Translations under genes and position numbers: made by a program
Shown: positions 42,960 through 50,903 of the stretch, piece by piece
Position numbering within the stretch: position 1 is the first letter of the stretch
Layout: each line of letters begins with the position of its first letter
The notes under the pieces: model-generated
What the model saw: only the letters and a program-made list of their open reading frames with translations
Told to the model about the DNA's origin: nothing
Database searches by the model: none
From: Candidatus Avoscillospira stercorigallinarum
Lineage (GTDB): Bacteria > Bacillota > Clostridia > Oscillospirales > Oscillospiraceae
DNA length: 51,160 nt
Assembly: GCA_018713205.1 (NCBI GenBank)
Contig: DVFN01000089.1
Span: 1-51,160, forward strand
Direction of reading: 5' to 3'

Positions 42960-43757
42960 ATGAAGAGATTACAACCCATAGGCGCGCTGCTGGCGCTGCT
43001 GCTGTTCCTGACCGGCTGTGCGGCGGAGCCCGTTCCCACGGAGGCGCAGCAGCAGCCGCCGGTCACCGCGCCCGCGGAGACGCCGGAGCCGGTGGAGGAA
43101 CCGCCTGCGGAGCCGGACGAGGAACCGGAGAGTATGGAGCCGGAAATCGTGGAGCCGGAGCCGGAACCGCTGGAGCCGGGCTTTCACGAGGAGGCGGGCG
43201 GCCTCTACTATGTCCAGGAGGACGGAACGCTGCTGACCGACGGCAGCCTGGGTTACCTGGACTTTGACAGCGAGGGCCGCTATACCACCGGCAATGCCGA
43301 CCTGGACGCCGGAATTCAGGCCCTGCTGGCGGCGGCGTGCCCCGACCCGACGGCGGACCGGGAGACCCGGCTGCGGGAGGCCTATGTCTACATCCGGGAG
43401 AATTTCCGCTATCTCAGCATGCCCCACTACGAGGCCGGCTCCACCGACTGGGCGGAGACTGCCGCCACGGCCATGCTGGACCAGGGCAAGGGCAACTGCT
43501 ATTGCTTTACGGCCCTGTTCACCTACTGCGCCCGCCAGCTGGGCTACCAGGCCTATAACGTGGCCGGGCACGAATACAGCCCCGATAACGACCATGCCTG
43601 GACCATGATCGACTGGCCCGACGGCGAGACCTATCTCTTCGACGTCCAGCTGGAGTACGCCTATCTCTACCAATACGAAAACAAGCCCGTCATCGACATG
43701 TTCAAAGCCTCCGGCAGCGACGGAATCTACAACGGGTTTGTGTACTATTTCCCGTAG
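42960..43757 (+). CDS. Transglutaminase-like lipoprotein (third of three)
   Basis: A lipoprotein signal (LLALLLFLTGC) and an EP-rich linker lead to a transglutaminase-like domain in 265 residues. The triad is Cys180 (KGNCYCF), His212 (DHAWT) and Asp228 (FDVQLE). Just before it, GTLLTDG...YLDFDSEGRYTTGNADLDAGI matches the region preceding the catalytic core of the 32875 protein (GALLTDG...FYFDSQGVYTTGDAELDGYI). The two are thus paralogues over the C-terminal 180 residues, this one lacking SLH repeats. It ends the dlt-linked gene run; a composite repeat follows. Confidence 0.9.
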   Translation: MKRLQPIGALLALLLFLTGCAAEPVPTEAQQQPPVTAPAETPEPVEEPPAEPDEEPESMEPEIVEPEPEPLEPGFHEEAGGLYYVQEDGTLLTDGSLGYLDFDSEGRYTTGNADLDAGIQALLAAACPDPTADRETRLREAYVYIRENFRYLSMPHYEAGSTDWAETAATAMLDQGKGNCYCFTALFTYCARQLGYQAYNVAGHEYSPDNDHAWTMIDWPDGETYLFDVQLEYAYLYQYENKPVIDMFKASGSDGIYNGFVYYFP

Positions 43758-43837
43758 ATGGATATACAGAGACGAAACTGAGAGCGGTTGCCGCGCCGAA
43801 GGTTCGCTACAGATCTCCAACGGGTGCAAGGGCGCGT

Positions 43838-44095
43838 CGCCTGAGAGGGAAGGCTCCCCTTGAGGGGAGCTGTCAGCCGAAGGCTGACTGAGAGGTGTTA
43901 CCGCACCGAAGGTTTGCTGCAGGGTTTCGGCCTGTGCAGAGGGCGCTTGCGCGCCGCCGCCCTTACGGGCGGCACACCTCTCCGTCACGCCCTTTGGGCG
44001 CACCACCTCTCCTCAAGGAGAGGCTTTGGGGTGCATCGCCTGAGAGGTGTTGCCGCACCGATGGCTTCCCGCAGAGTTTCGGCGTATGCAGAAGG
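43838..44095. repeat. Composite intergenic repeat, family B, before the algI-like gene
   Basis: Nearly the same module order as 36082-36400: GGCTCCCCTTGAGGGGAGC, TGTCAGCCGAAGGCTGACTG, GGTGTTACCGCACC, a GCC-rich hairpin, CCACCTCTCCTCAAGGAGAGG and a partial second copy. The 395-bp gap 43758-44152 holds nothing else recognisable. Confidence 0.8.
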
Positions 44096-44152
44096 TGCGC
44101 CCCATGAATCTCCTCTATCAAGCATTCCCAATCCACGAAAGGAGCTTTGCCC

Positions 44153-45535
44153 GTGAGCTTTGGTTCCGCGATCTTTCTCTTCGGCTTCCTGCCTCTGACG
44201 GCGGCGTTGTACCGGCTGCTGCCCTGGCGCTGGGCCCGCCGCGTCCTGGTGACGGGGGCCAGCCTCTTTTTTTACGCCTGCGGGCGGCTGTGGGATCTGC
44301 CGGTGCTGCTGCTCTCGGCGCTGCTCCACTACGCCGCCGGACGGCTGCTGCTGAGAACCCAGTCTCGCCGGGCCGTGGTGGCCGCCGTGGTGGTCCTGGA
44401 CCTGGGTCTGCTGGCCGCGTGCAAGTACCTGGATTTCTTCTGCGCTGCCGCCGGGCTGCCCGTCGGACCCCTGAATCTGCCCCTGCCTCTGGGCGTGTCC
44501 TTCTTCACCTTCCAGGGGATCAGCTACGTGGTGGACGGCAGCCGGGACCGGTCCCAGCTGAGCCGCACGTTTTTCCCGGTGCTGCAATACCTCTGCTTTT
44601 TCCCCAATCTGGTCTCCGGACCTCTGGCGCGATTTCAGGCCGTCCGGCCCCAGCTGGAGGCCGCCGTCCGGCCCGATGGGGAGACGGCCGCACTGGCGCT
44701 CCGGCGCTTCACGGTGGGCCTGGGCAAAAAGCTGCTGCTGGCCGGGACGCTGGCTCCGGCGGTGGACGCCGTCTTCGCCCTGGACGCCGCCGCCCTCGAT
44801 CTGCGCACCGCCTGGCTGGGGGCCGTGGCCTATGCCCTTCAGCTCTATTTTGATTTCAGCGGCTACAGCGATATGGCCCTGGGCCTGGGCTGCCTCTTCG
44901 GCGTGACGCTGCCGGAGAATTTCCGCTATCCCTACCGGGCCGGGTCCATCACCGACTTCTGGCGGCGGTGGCATATCTCCCTGTCCCAGTGGTTCCGGGA
45001 CTACCTGTACATCCCCCTGGGCGGCAGCCGCCGGGGCAAGGCCCGGGCTGTGGTCAATAAGCTGGCCGTCTTCCTCGCCACCGGCCTCTGGCATGGGGCC
45101 AATTGGACCTTTGTCCTCTGGGGCGCGTGGCACGGCCTCTTCGCCGCCCTGGAGACCGCCACGCCCCTGGGCCGCATCGGCAAACGGCGGTTCGGCCACG
45201 TCTATGCGCCGCTGGTGGTCCTGGTGGGCTTTACCATGTTCCGGGCCGATACCGTGACGGCTGGGCTGGCGGTGGTTTCCAACCTGTTCACAGGCTTCGC
45301 CTTCCAGGAGGCTTCGACGCTGGCCTTGGCCCACTGTCTGACGGCCCGGGTCTGGACGGCGCTGATCCTCGGCGCGTTGGGCGCGCTGGGGTTCGGCTCC
45401 TGGCTCTGGCGCAAGGTCTCGGCCCGGCGCGGGGCTCTGGCGTGCAGCCTGGGCCTGACGCTGGTCCTGCTGGTCCTCTGTGTGCTGGCCCTGGCGTCCG
45501 GTTCCTTCCAGCCCTTTATCTATCAGCAGTTCTAG
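44153..45535 (+). CDS. MBOAT O-acyltransferase, AlgI/PatA type
   Basis: AlgI-type membrane acyltransferases move acetyl groups across the membrane for O-acetylation of exported or wall polysaccharides. The 460-residue polytopic protein has LVSGPLARFQ, YFDFSGYSDMALGLG, RRWHISLSQWFRDYLYIPLGGSR and the active-site His in TGLWHGANWTF. I place the start at GTG 44153, 8 nt after AAAGGAG; the tracked TTG 44147 is too close. It forms a pair with the AlgX-like gene 10 nt downstream. The polysaccharide target is unknown; wall polymer or peptidoglycan are candidates. It differs clearly from DltB, the other MBOAT here. Confidence 0.93.
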   Translation: MSFGSAIFLFGFLPLTAALYRLLPWRWARRVLVTGASLFFYACGRLWDLPVLLLSALLHYAAGRLLLRTQSRRAVVAAVVVLDLGLLAACKYLDFFCAAAGLPVGPLNLPLPLGVSFFTFQGISYVVDGSRDRSQLSRTFFPVLQYLCFFPNLVSGPLARFQAVRPQLEAAVRPDGETAALALRRFTVGLGKKLLLAGTLAPAVDAVFALDAAALDLRTAWLGAVAYALQLYFDFSGYSDMALGLGCLFGVTLPENFRYPYRAGSITDFWRRWHISLSQWFRDYLYIPLGGSRRGKARAVVNKLAVFLATGLWHGANWTFVLWGAWHGLFAALETATPLGRIGKRRFGHVYAPLVVLVGFTMFRADTVTAGLAVVSNLFTGFAFQEASTLALAHCLTARVWTALILGALGALGFGSWLWRKVSARRGALACSLGLTLVLLVLCVLALASGSFQPFIYQQF

Positions 45536-45545
45536 GAGGCAGGCT

Positions 45546-46868
45546 ATGAAGCATCTCACCCGCATCTTTTTCTGGCTCTTCTTGGGCCTCTGCGCCCTGC
45601 CTCTGGCCGCGCTGCTGGTCCTGGGCCCGGCGGAGGCCGCCTCCAACCAGGTGCTGGCTTCGGCCCCCAGCCTCACCAACCGGGACGGCAGTTTCAACGA
45701 CGGCGTTCTCACCGACCTGTCGGACTACCTCTCCGACCGCTTCGGCTTCCGGCAGGAGCTGATTACCCTCCAGGCCCGGCTGACTGCCGCGCTCTTTCAC
45801 GAATCCGCCGCGGACTCGGTGCTCCTGGGATCCGAGGGCTGGCTCTACTACGCCGACACCCTGCCGGATTACGAGGGGACCAACGCCCTGACCGACCGGC
45901 AGCTCTGGGCTGCGGCCCGGACGCTGCGGCTGATCCAGGACGCCGCCCAGGCCCAGGGGGCCCAATTTCTCTTTACCGTGGCCCCCAATAAGAACAGCCT
46001 CTATCCGGACGCCATGCCGGACCGCTATCCCCGGTCCGACACGCCGGGCAATTGGCAGCGGCTCCAGGTTCAGCTGGAGGCCCAGGGCGTGGCCTATGTG
46101 GACCTGACCGAGACGCTGACCCGGGAGGAGCCGGTCTACTACCGCACCGACAGCCATTGGAACGACTACGGCGCGGCCTTGGCCCACGACGCAATCCTGG
46201 AGGCCCTGGGTGAGAACGGTACTGCGGCCCAAGCGCCCTTCACCACTGGCACCCACCTGGGAGACCTCTATGCCATGCTGTATCCCACGGGGACCGAGAC
46301 CGAAGCCTGCCCCGTGCTGGACCGGGACCGAACCTTCACCTATACGGCCCCCTTCCGCTCTCCCGAGGACATGACCATCCGCACCGAGAGCGCCGGCGCG
46401 CTCGGGAGCCTTCTCATGTACCGGGACTCCTTCGGCAATAATCTCTATGCGCCCCTGGCGGAGTCGTTCTCGAAGGCCTGCTTCTCCCGGTCCATGCCCC
46501 TCCAGCTGGAGCTGATGGAGGAGACGCAGCCGGATCTGGTGCTCTTTGAGCTGGTGGAGCGAAATCTCAGCTGGCTGTGCACCCAGCCGCCGGTGCTGGC
46601 GGCCCTGCCCTGTGAGCCGGTGGAGGCCGAGACGACCGGGGCGTCCGTGGCCCTGACCATCCGGGAGGCTAACGGCCTGACCTGCTACAGCGGCAGCCTG
46701 GAGGCCCTGGACTGGGATTCGCCGGTCTATCTGTCGCTGGACGGCACATATTACGAGGCCACCCCTGCCGGAACCGGGGACAATCCCTTTACCCTCTATG
46801 GGCCCCGGGCCGATGTGGTGCGCGTCTACTATCGCAGCGGCGGCCGGTGGCTGGAAGCCGAGACATAA
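45546..46868 (+). CDS. AlgX/AlgJ-like SGNH (DHHW-family) acetyltransferase
   Basis: This 440-residue protein has one N-terminal membrane segment (IFFWLFLGLCALPLAALLVLG) and an extracytoplasmic SGNH-like domain. The DHHW-family motif appears as YRTDSHWNDYG and the nucleophile region as LMYRDSFGNNL. Such proteins receive the acetyl group from an AlgI partner and place it on the polymer. The start at 45546 follows AGGAGG; the tracked 45480 start lies inside the algI-like gene. The gene ends the island and is followed directly by a strong bidirectional terminator. Confidence 0.9.
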   Translation: MKHLTRIFFWLFLGLCALPLAALLVLGPAEAASNQVLASAPSLTNRDGSFNDGVLTDLSDYLSDRFGFRQELITLQARLTAALFHESAADSVLLGSEGWLYYADTLPDYEGTNALTDRQLWAAARTLRLIQDAAQAQGAQFLFTVAPNKNSLYPDAMPDRYPRSDTPGNWQRLQVQLEAQGVAYVDLTETLTREEPVYYRTDSHWNDYGAALAHDAILEALGENGTAAQAPFTTGTHLGDLYAMLYPTGTETEACPVLDRDRTFTYTAPFRSPEDMTIRTESAGALGSLLMYRDSFGNNLYAPLAESFSKACFSRSMPLQLELMEETQPDLVLFELVERNLSWLCTQPPVLAALPCEPVEAETTGASVALTIREANGLTCYSGSLEALDWDSPVYLSLDGTYYEATPAGTGDNPFTLYGPRADVVRVYYRSGGRWLEAET

Positions 46869-46907
46869 AAAAGCCGAACCCACGGCAAATGTGGGTTCGG
46901 CCTTTTA
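46867..46907. terminator. Bidirectional intrinsic terminator
   Basis: GCCGAACCCAC (46873-46883) pairs perfectly with GTGGGTTCGGC (46891-46901) around a 7-nt loop, with an A-run on the left and CTTTTATT on the right. It serves the algX-like gene (plus) and the convergent SLH gene (minus). Confidence 0.9.
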
Positions 46908-46913
46908 TTATGT

Positions 46914-47849
46914 TTACAGATTGTTGAGCCGCTGGAGAACGACGGCCAGCTCGGCGCGTGTGGTGACGCGGTCGGGAGCCAAGGTCGAACTGCCGATGCC
47001 CACCAGACCCTCTCGCAGGGCCCAGACCATGGCGTCCTTCGCCCAAGAGGCGACGAGGGCCCCGTCGCGATAGCCGGCCAGCGAGCCGGAGACCTTGGGG
47101 CTGCCATACCAGCGGTAGAGCATGGTGATAAGCTCCTGCCGGGTGACTGCGGCGGTGGGGTTCTTGCCGTCGGTGATCTGGTGGTTCTTGGCCCAGGCCT
47201 GGGCGTCGGCATACCAGGGGCTGCAGTCCTCCAGGTCCCGGTTGCCGGACACACGCCCCAACACCAGCCAGGTCATGGCGCGCGTCACAGCGCCGTCGGG
47301 ATCAAAGTTGGTCTTGGAGACGCCGTCCAGGAAACCACAGGATACGGCATAGTCCACCGCCTCGTGGTACCAGGCGTCGGCCTCGACATCGGTGAAGCGG
47401 TAGCTGGGACAGCCGGGCCAGCTGCCGTCGCAGCCGTCGTCGGAGAAGCGGACCCAGACGGTGACGTCATTGTGGGGCATGGTGAACCGGTTCCAGCGGT
47501 TGACTTTGATGGTGTCGTCCGATCCCAGGTCCGGTGCGGACCAGTCCTCATCATCAAACCAGCGGCTGGGTTCAAACCAGGAGCTGTCTTCGTCCCAGGA
47601 GACCTCCCAGAGCGATTCGCCGGGGACGACGGTGATGTCCTCCAGCTCGTAGCCGGCGTCGGCACGGACGGTGATGGAAACGGTATCCCCGGCGTGGGCC
47701 CGGGAGACATTGGTCCAGGCGTCGCCGTTGCCGGTTACTACAACATGGACATCGTAGTAAGGATTGGGCAGGGCGGCGGCGGTGGAGGCGAACAGAGAGA
47801 CCACCAGGATCAGGGTGAATCCCAAAGCGGTCCAGCGAAGCTTACGCAT
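46914..47849 (-). CDS. Small secreted SLH-domain protein
   Basis: The 311-residue product has a Sec signal (LGFTLILVVSLFASTAAA, cleaved near 25). Residues 28-135 form a repeat-type beta domain (DTVSITVRADAGYELEDITV...FTMPHNDVTVWVRF), common in clostridial surface proteins. Three SLH repeats fill the C-terminus: FTDVEADAWYHEAVDYAV, TAAVTRQELITMLYRW, and WAKDAMVWALREGLVG...VTTRAELAVVLQRL; the third is slightly degenerate at its start. An AAGGAGGAGG ribosome binding site precedes the ATG. It is the fourth SLH protein in the window and is convergent with the island. Confidence 0.92.
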   Translation of the reverse strand: MRKLRWTALGFTLILVVSLFASTAAALPNPYYDVHVVVTGNGDAWTNVSRAHAGDTVSITVRADAGYELEDITVVPGESLWEVSWDEDSSWFEPSRWFDDEDWSAPDLGSDDTIKVNRWNRFTMPHNDVTVWVRFSDDGCDGSWPGCPSYRFTDVEADAWYHEAVDYAVSCGFLDGVSKTNFDPDGAVTRAMTWLVLGRVSGNRDLEDCSPWYADAQAWAKNHQITDGKNPTAAVTRQELITMLYRWYGSPKVSGSLAGYRDGALVASWAKDAMVWALREGLVGIGSSTLAPDRVTTRAELAVVLQRLNNL

Positions 47850-47884
47850 AAAACCTCCTCCTTATTTCAAAGTTATCTAAGAAA

Positions 47885-47913
47885 AGTATACAGGATTCTC
47901 AGAGGAAAAACAA
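47885..47913 (-). promoter_or_regulatory. Promoter of the small SLH protein gene
   Basis: On the minus strand TTGTTT, a 17-nt spacer and TATACT precede the gene, with a leader of about 30 nt. It lies just beyond the stop of the PAP2 gene. Confidence 0.55.
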
Positions 47914-47922
47914 GAGCACCGG

Positions 47923-48522
47923 TCAATTTGCTGGCCTTGGCGGCACCCGCTGTACCAGCACCGCCGCCAGATACCCGGCGGCAAAGCCGATCAGCAGCCC
48001 CGCCAGCACGTCGGTGGGGTAGTGGACGGCCAGATAGAGCCGGGAGAGCCCCATGGCCAGGGCAAAGAGCAGACAGGCCCAGGTTTTCCGGCGGTTCCCC
48101 AGGAAGAAGAGGGCCGTCATCGCCGCGGCGGCAGCGGTGGAATGGCCCGAGGGGAAGGAGGCGTCGGATTCAAGATGGGCTCCGGCCTCCAGCCACCACT
48201 GGTAGAGCAGCCGTCCCTCGTCGGCATAGGGCCTGGGCCGGTCCACCAGGGGCTTGAGCAGGACGTTGGTGCACAGGGCTCCGATGGCCAGCGCCAGCAG
48301 AACCCCCAGCCCCAGCTTCCGGGTGGGCCGCAGCGCCAGCAGCAGCAGTCCCAATGGAATAAGCGCAATACCGCCCTTGCCCAGAAGCGCCAGCAGTACG
48401 GCCAGCGGATCGAGTACGACGTGCAGCGGCGACTGCTGCAAGGTGTGGAACGCGCCGAGAATGGCCTGGTCAAATCCGGCACAGCTTTGATCCAGCCACA
48501 GCGCGGCTGCGGAGAGAATCAC
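47923..48522 (-). CDS. PAP2-family membrane phosphatase
   Basis: PAP2 enzymes remove phosphate from lipid substrates such as undecaprenyl pyrophosphate or phosphatidic acid. The 199-residue polytopic protein carries all three motifs: KPLVDRPRP, PSGHS and SRLYLAVHYPTDVLAG, with their catalytic Arg, His and His-Asp residues. I prefer GTG at 48522, 8 nt after AAGGAG, over the tracked GTG at 48531, which almost touches the ribosome binding site. A role in recycling the undecaprenyl carrier for wall polymers fits the envelope context but is inferred. Confidence 0.92.
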   Translation of the reverse strand: MILSAAALWLDQSCAGFDQAILGAFHTLQQSPLHVVLDPLAVLLALLGKGGIALIPLGLLLLALRPTRKLGLGVLLALAIGALCTNVLLKPLVDRPRPYADEGRLLYQWWLEAGAHLESDASFPSGHSTAAAAAMTALFFLGNRRKTWACLLFALAMGLSRLYLAVHYPTDVLAGLLIGFAAGYLAAVLVQRVPPRPAN

Positions 48523-48597
48523 GGGCAACACTCCTTTTCTACAGAAAGCGGAACGGCGGACTGCGAGAAGATTTGCTGTACATCGTCCCTATTTAAT

Positions 48598-48626
48598 AGT
48601 ATAATAGCACTGATCTACGGATACAA
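48598..48626 (-). promoter_or_regulatory. Promoter of the PAP2 gene
   Basis: On the minus strand TTGTAT, a 17-nt spacer and TATACT give a leader of about 70 nt to the GTG start. A plus-strand TATAAT overlaps the same site (48600-48605 region) without a good -35 box. The remaining gap to 48884 holds no recognisable gene. Confidence 0.6.
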
Positions 48627-48884
48627 ACGGCAGAGGATATGGATGTTTTATACAAGAACTTCGGATAGACGGGATCAGACCTGCCGGCTGAACGCGCCGG
48701 ATGGAATACACCTATGATATCATCCACAGTCCGCCTGTCAATACCGGGTTTTCGGCCCGTTATCCTGGAGAAAGGGGCCGGATACACGAAACAGACGAGA
48801 GGAAACGTATGACGTGCCGTGCGCCATGCCGGTTTTGAATAGCTTCCGGGACGTGCGAGACCGGGAAAACATAAGGGGGTACCT

Positions 48885-50366
48885 ATGAAACATACGCTGA
48901 ATATGATGGCCTTTGATCTGGGGGCCAGCAACGGCCGCGCCATTTTGGGCCGGTTTGACGGAGAAAAAATCGTAATGGAGGAGCTGCACCGCTACGAGAA
49001 CGACTATGTCCGCCTGGGCGGGAAGCTCTATTGGGACTGCCTGAACCTGTACCAGCAGATGAAGCAGGGCTTCCACGCCTTCCGCCGGGCTGATGCAGGC
49101 GAGCTGGCCAGCTTCGGCGTGGACACCTGGGGCGTGGACTACGGCCTGCTGGACCGGAACGGCTGCCTGCTGGGCAACCCGCGGTCCTACCGGATGTCTG
49201 AGGACGCGGACATGGAGCGGGTCTATCAGACCGTGCCCTTCGAGACGCTCTTTGCCCGATCCGGAATCGGTGCGATGAACTTCAATACGCTCTTTCAGCT
49301 CTGCCGCCGCCGGGCCGAGGGCGACGTCGCGCTGGAGCAGGCCGAGACCATGCTGCTGATGCCGGACCTGCTGGGCTATTTCTTCACCGGCGAAAAGAAG
49401 AGCGAATACACCATCGCCTCCACAACCATGCTCTATAATCCCTCCCGGGGCGACTGGGATTGGGAGACCATCGACGCCCTGGGTCTGCCGCGGCGTATCT
49501 TCACCGAAGTAGACCGAGCCGGCAGCCTCCGCGGCGCGCTGCTGCCCGATCTGGCCCAGGAGCTGGGAATCAACCGGGCTGCATACGCGGCAGTGGGCTG
49601 CCATGACACGGCCTCGGCGGTGGCGGCGGTGCCCGGTACCGGCAGCTTTGCCTTCTGCTCCAGCGGTACCTGGTCCCTGTTTGGCGTGGAGACCGACAAG
49701 CCGATCCTGACCGACGCCGTGCGGGACGCCAATTTCTCCAACGAGGGCACCGTCCAGGGCGGCTTCCGGCCCCTGAAGAATAATATGGGCCTGTGGCTGA
49801 TTCAGGAATGCCGCCGGGATTGGATCAAGGCGGGCCGCAAGTATTCCTGGGACGAGATTGTGGTCGAAGCGCAAAAGGCCCAGCCGATGCGGTCCATCAT
49901 CGATACGGACTACGGCCCGTTCTTTGCTGCGGGACAGATGGAGGAGAAGATTCGGGCCTACTGTGCATCCACCGGCCAGCCGCAGCCCGAGACCGTGGGC
50001 GAAGTGGCGCGCTGCATCTATGAATCGCTTGCGCTCCAATACCGCTGGTCCCTGGAGCGCCTGGAGGAGATCAAGGGAGCGCGGATCGACAGCCTCAATC
50101 TTGTCGGCGGCGGCATCCAGAATAAGCTTCTCAATCAGATGGTGGCCGACGCCATTGACCGCCCTGTGGTCACCGGCCCCATTGAGGGAGCCGCCATCGG
50201 CAATCTCTTACTGCAGGCCATGGCCCTGGGCGAGCTCAAGAGCCTGGAGGAGGTCCGCCAGGTGGTCCGCAATTCCGAGTCGGTCCATACCTATGAGCCC
50301 CGCCATACCCAGGCCTGGGAAGACGCCTACGCCCGCCTGCTGGCGTACAGATCCCAGATGCAATAG
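48885..50366 (+). CDS. rhaB: Rhamnulokinase (FGGY-family carbohydrate kinase)
   Basis: RhaB phosphorylates L-rhamnulose to L-rhamnulose 1-phosphate. The 493-residue protein has the FGGY N-terminal ATPase motif MMAFDLGASNGRAILG, SFGVDTWGVDYGLLD, the CHDTASAVAAVP loop, GTWSLFGVETDKP and the C-terminal LNLVGGGIQNKLLNQMVADA. The pattern is closest to rhamnulokinase; fuculokinase is a less likely alternative. The ATG at 48885 follows AAGGGGG. No isomerase, aldolase or transporter gene for rhamnose is adjacent, so the kinase is isolated here. Confidence 0.9.
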   Translation: MKHTLNMMAFDLGASNGRAILGRFDGEKIVMEELHRYENDYVRLGGKLYWDCLNLYQQMKQGFHAFRRADAGELASFGVDTWGVDYGLLDRNGCLLGNPRSYRMSEDADMERVYQTVPFETLFARSGIGAMNFNTLFQLCRRRAEGDVALEQAETMLLMPDLLGYFFTGEKKSEYTIASTTMLYNPSRGDWDWETIDALGLPRRIFTEVDRAGSLRGALLPDLAQELGINRAAYAAVGCHDTASAVAAVPGTGSFAFCSSGTWSLFGVETDKPILTDAVRDANFSNEGTVQGGFRPLKNNMGLWLIQECRRDWIKAGRKYSWDEIVVEAQKAQPMRSIIDTDYGPFFAAGQMEEKIRAYCASTGQPQPETVGEVARCIYESLALQYRWSLERLEEIKGARIDSLNLVGGGIQNKLLNQMVADAIDRPVVTGPIEGAAIGNLLLQAMALGELKSLEEVRQVVRNSESVHTYEPRHTQAWEDAYARLLAYRSQMQ

Positions 50367-50409
50367 TTGTACCGTGTGGTTGTGCCCCGGTGGTATCGCC
50401 AACTGGTCA

Positions 50410-50432
50410 CGGGCGGGGGAGATCCCCGCCCG
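50410..50432. repeat. GC-rich hairpin after rhaB
   Basis: CGGGCGGGG, loop GAGAT, CCCCGCCCG. There is no T-run, so it is more likely a lone family A core than a terminator. Confidence 0.5.
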
Positions 50433-50499
50433 GACCGGGAGTATCCGCACAGGAAACAACCCCCCAAGAGATAGTGGTATTTCAATGGAAGAAACCACA

Positions 50500-50544
50500 A
50501 AATATAGGTCACGAAAAAAACCTGAAAAAATCAGAAAAAAGGTG
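50500..50544 (+). promoter_or_regulatory. A-tract UP-element-like region of the rRNA promoter
   Basis: Phased A-runs (CGAAAAAAACC, TGAAAAAATCAG, AAAAAAGG) lie directly upstream of the first rRNA -35 box. Confidence 0.45.
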
Positions 50545-50573
50545 TTGACAAAGGGGGAAAATGCTGGTATCAT
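50545..50573 (+). promoter_or_regulatory. rRNA promoter P1
   Basis: A consensus TTGACA, a 17-nt spacer and TATCAT lie about 330 bp upstream of 16S. Confidence 0.8.
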
Positions 50574-50639
50574 ATGCAAGCACTCTTCGAGAGGGCAACA
50601 AATCAAGGCCGTGGGTCGAAAAAGTCAAGAAAAAAGCGC

Positions 50640-50668
50640 TTGACAAATGAGACCAAGCGTGCTAAGAT
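50640..50668 (+). promoter_or_regulatory. rRNA promoter P2
   Basis: A second TTGACA, 17-nt spacer and TAAGAT begin 95 bp after P1, also preceded by A-tracts. Tandem promoters are usual for Firmicute rRNA operons. Confidence 0.8.
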
Positions 50669-50794
50669 ATAAAAGTTCCGCGCAGAGAGTTAAACCTCGA
50701 TGAAACGCAGAGCAAAACCGGAGAAAACCGCCGGGTGTACCTTGTAAATTAAACAACGTGAACACAAACAGCACCTTGGACAATTTTTAAAAGT

Positions 50795-50804
50795 TGTTCT
50801 TGAA
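50795..50804 (+). promoter_or_regulatory. boxA-like antitermination site in the rRNA leader
   Basis: TGTTCTTGAA resembles the boxA element that recruits Nus factors on rRNA leaders. The position, about 100 nt before 16S, is right; the match lacks one T of the common form. Confidence 0.4.
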
Positions 50805-50903
50805 TGTCAGAAATGACGTGCGAGAATAGCCAACGAATTTCTTGAGTAATTGCTAGAGCAAATGCTTAATGAATGATTTTAGAGCTGCGGCTTTAAGATA
50901 CAA

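Noticed and set aside
50410-50432. Terminator after rhaB
   Set aside because: The GC hairpin has no T-run and resembles a family A core.
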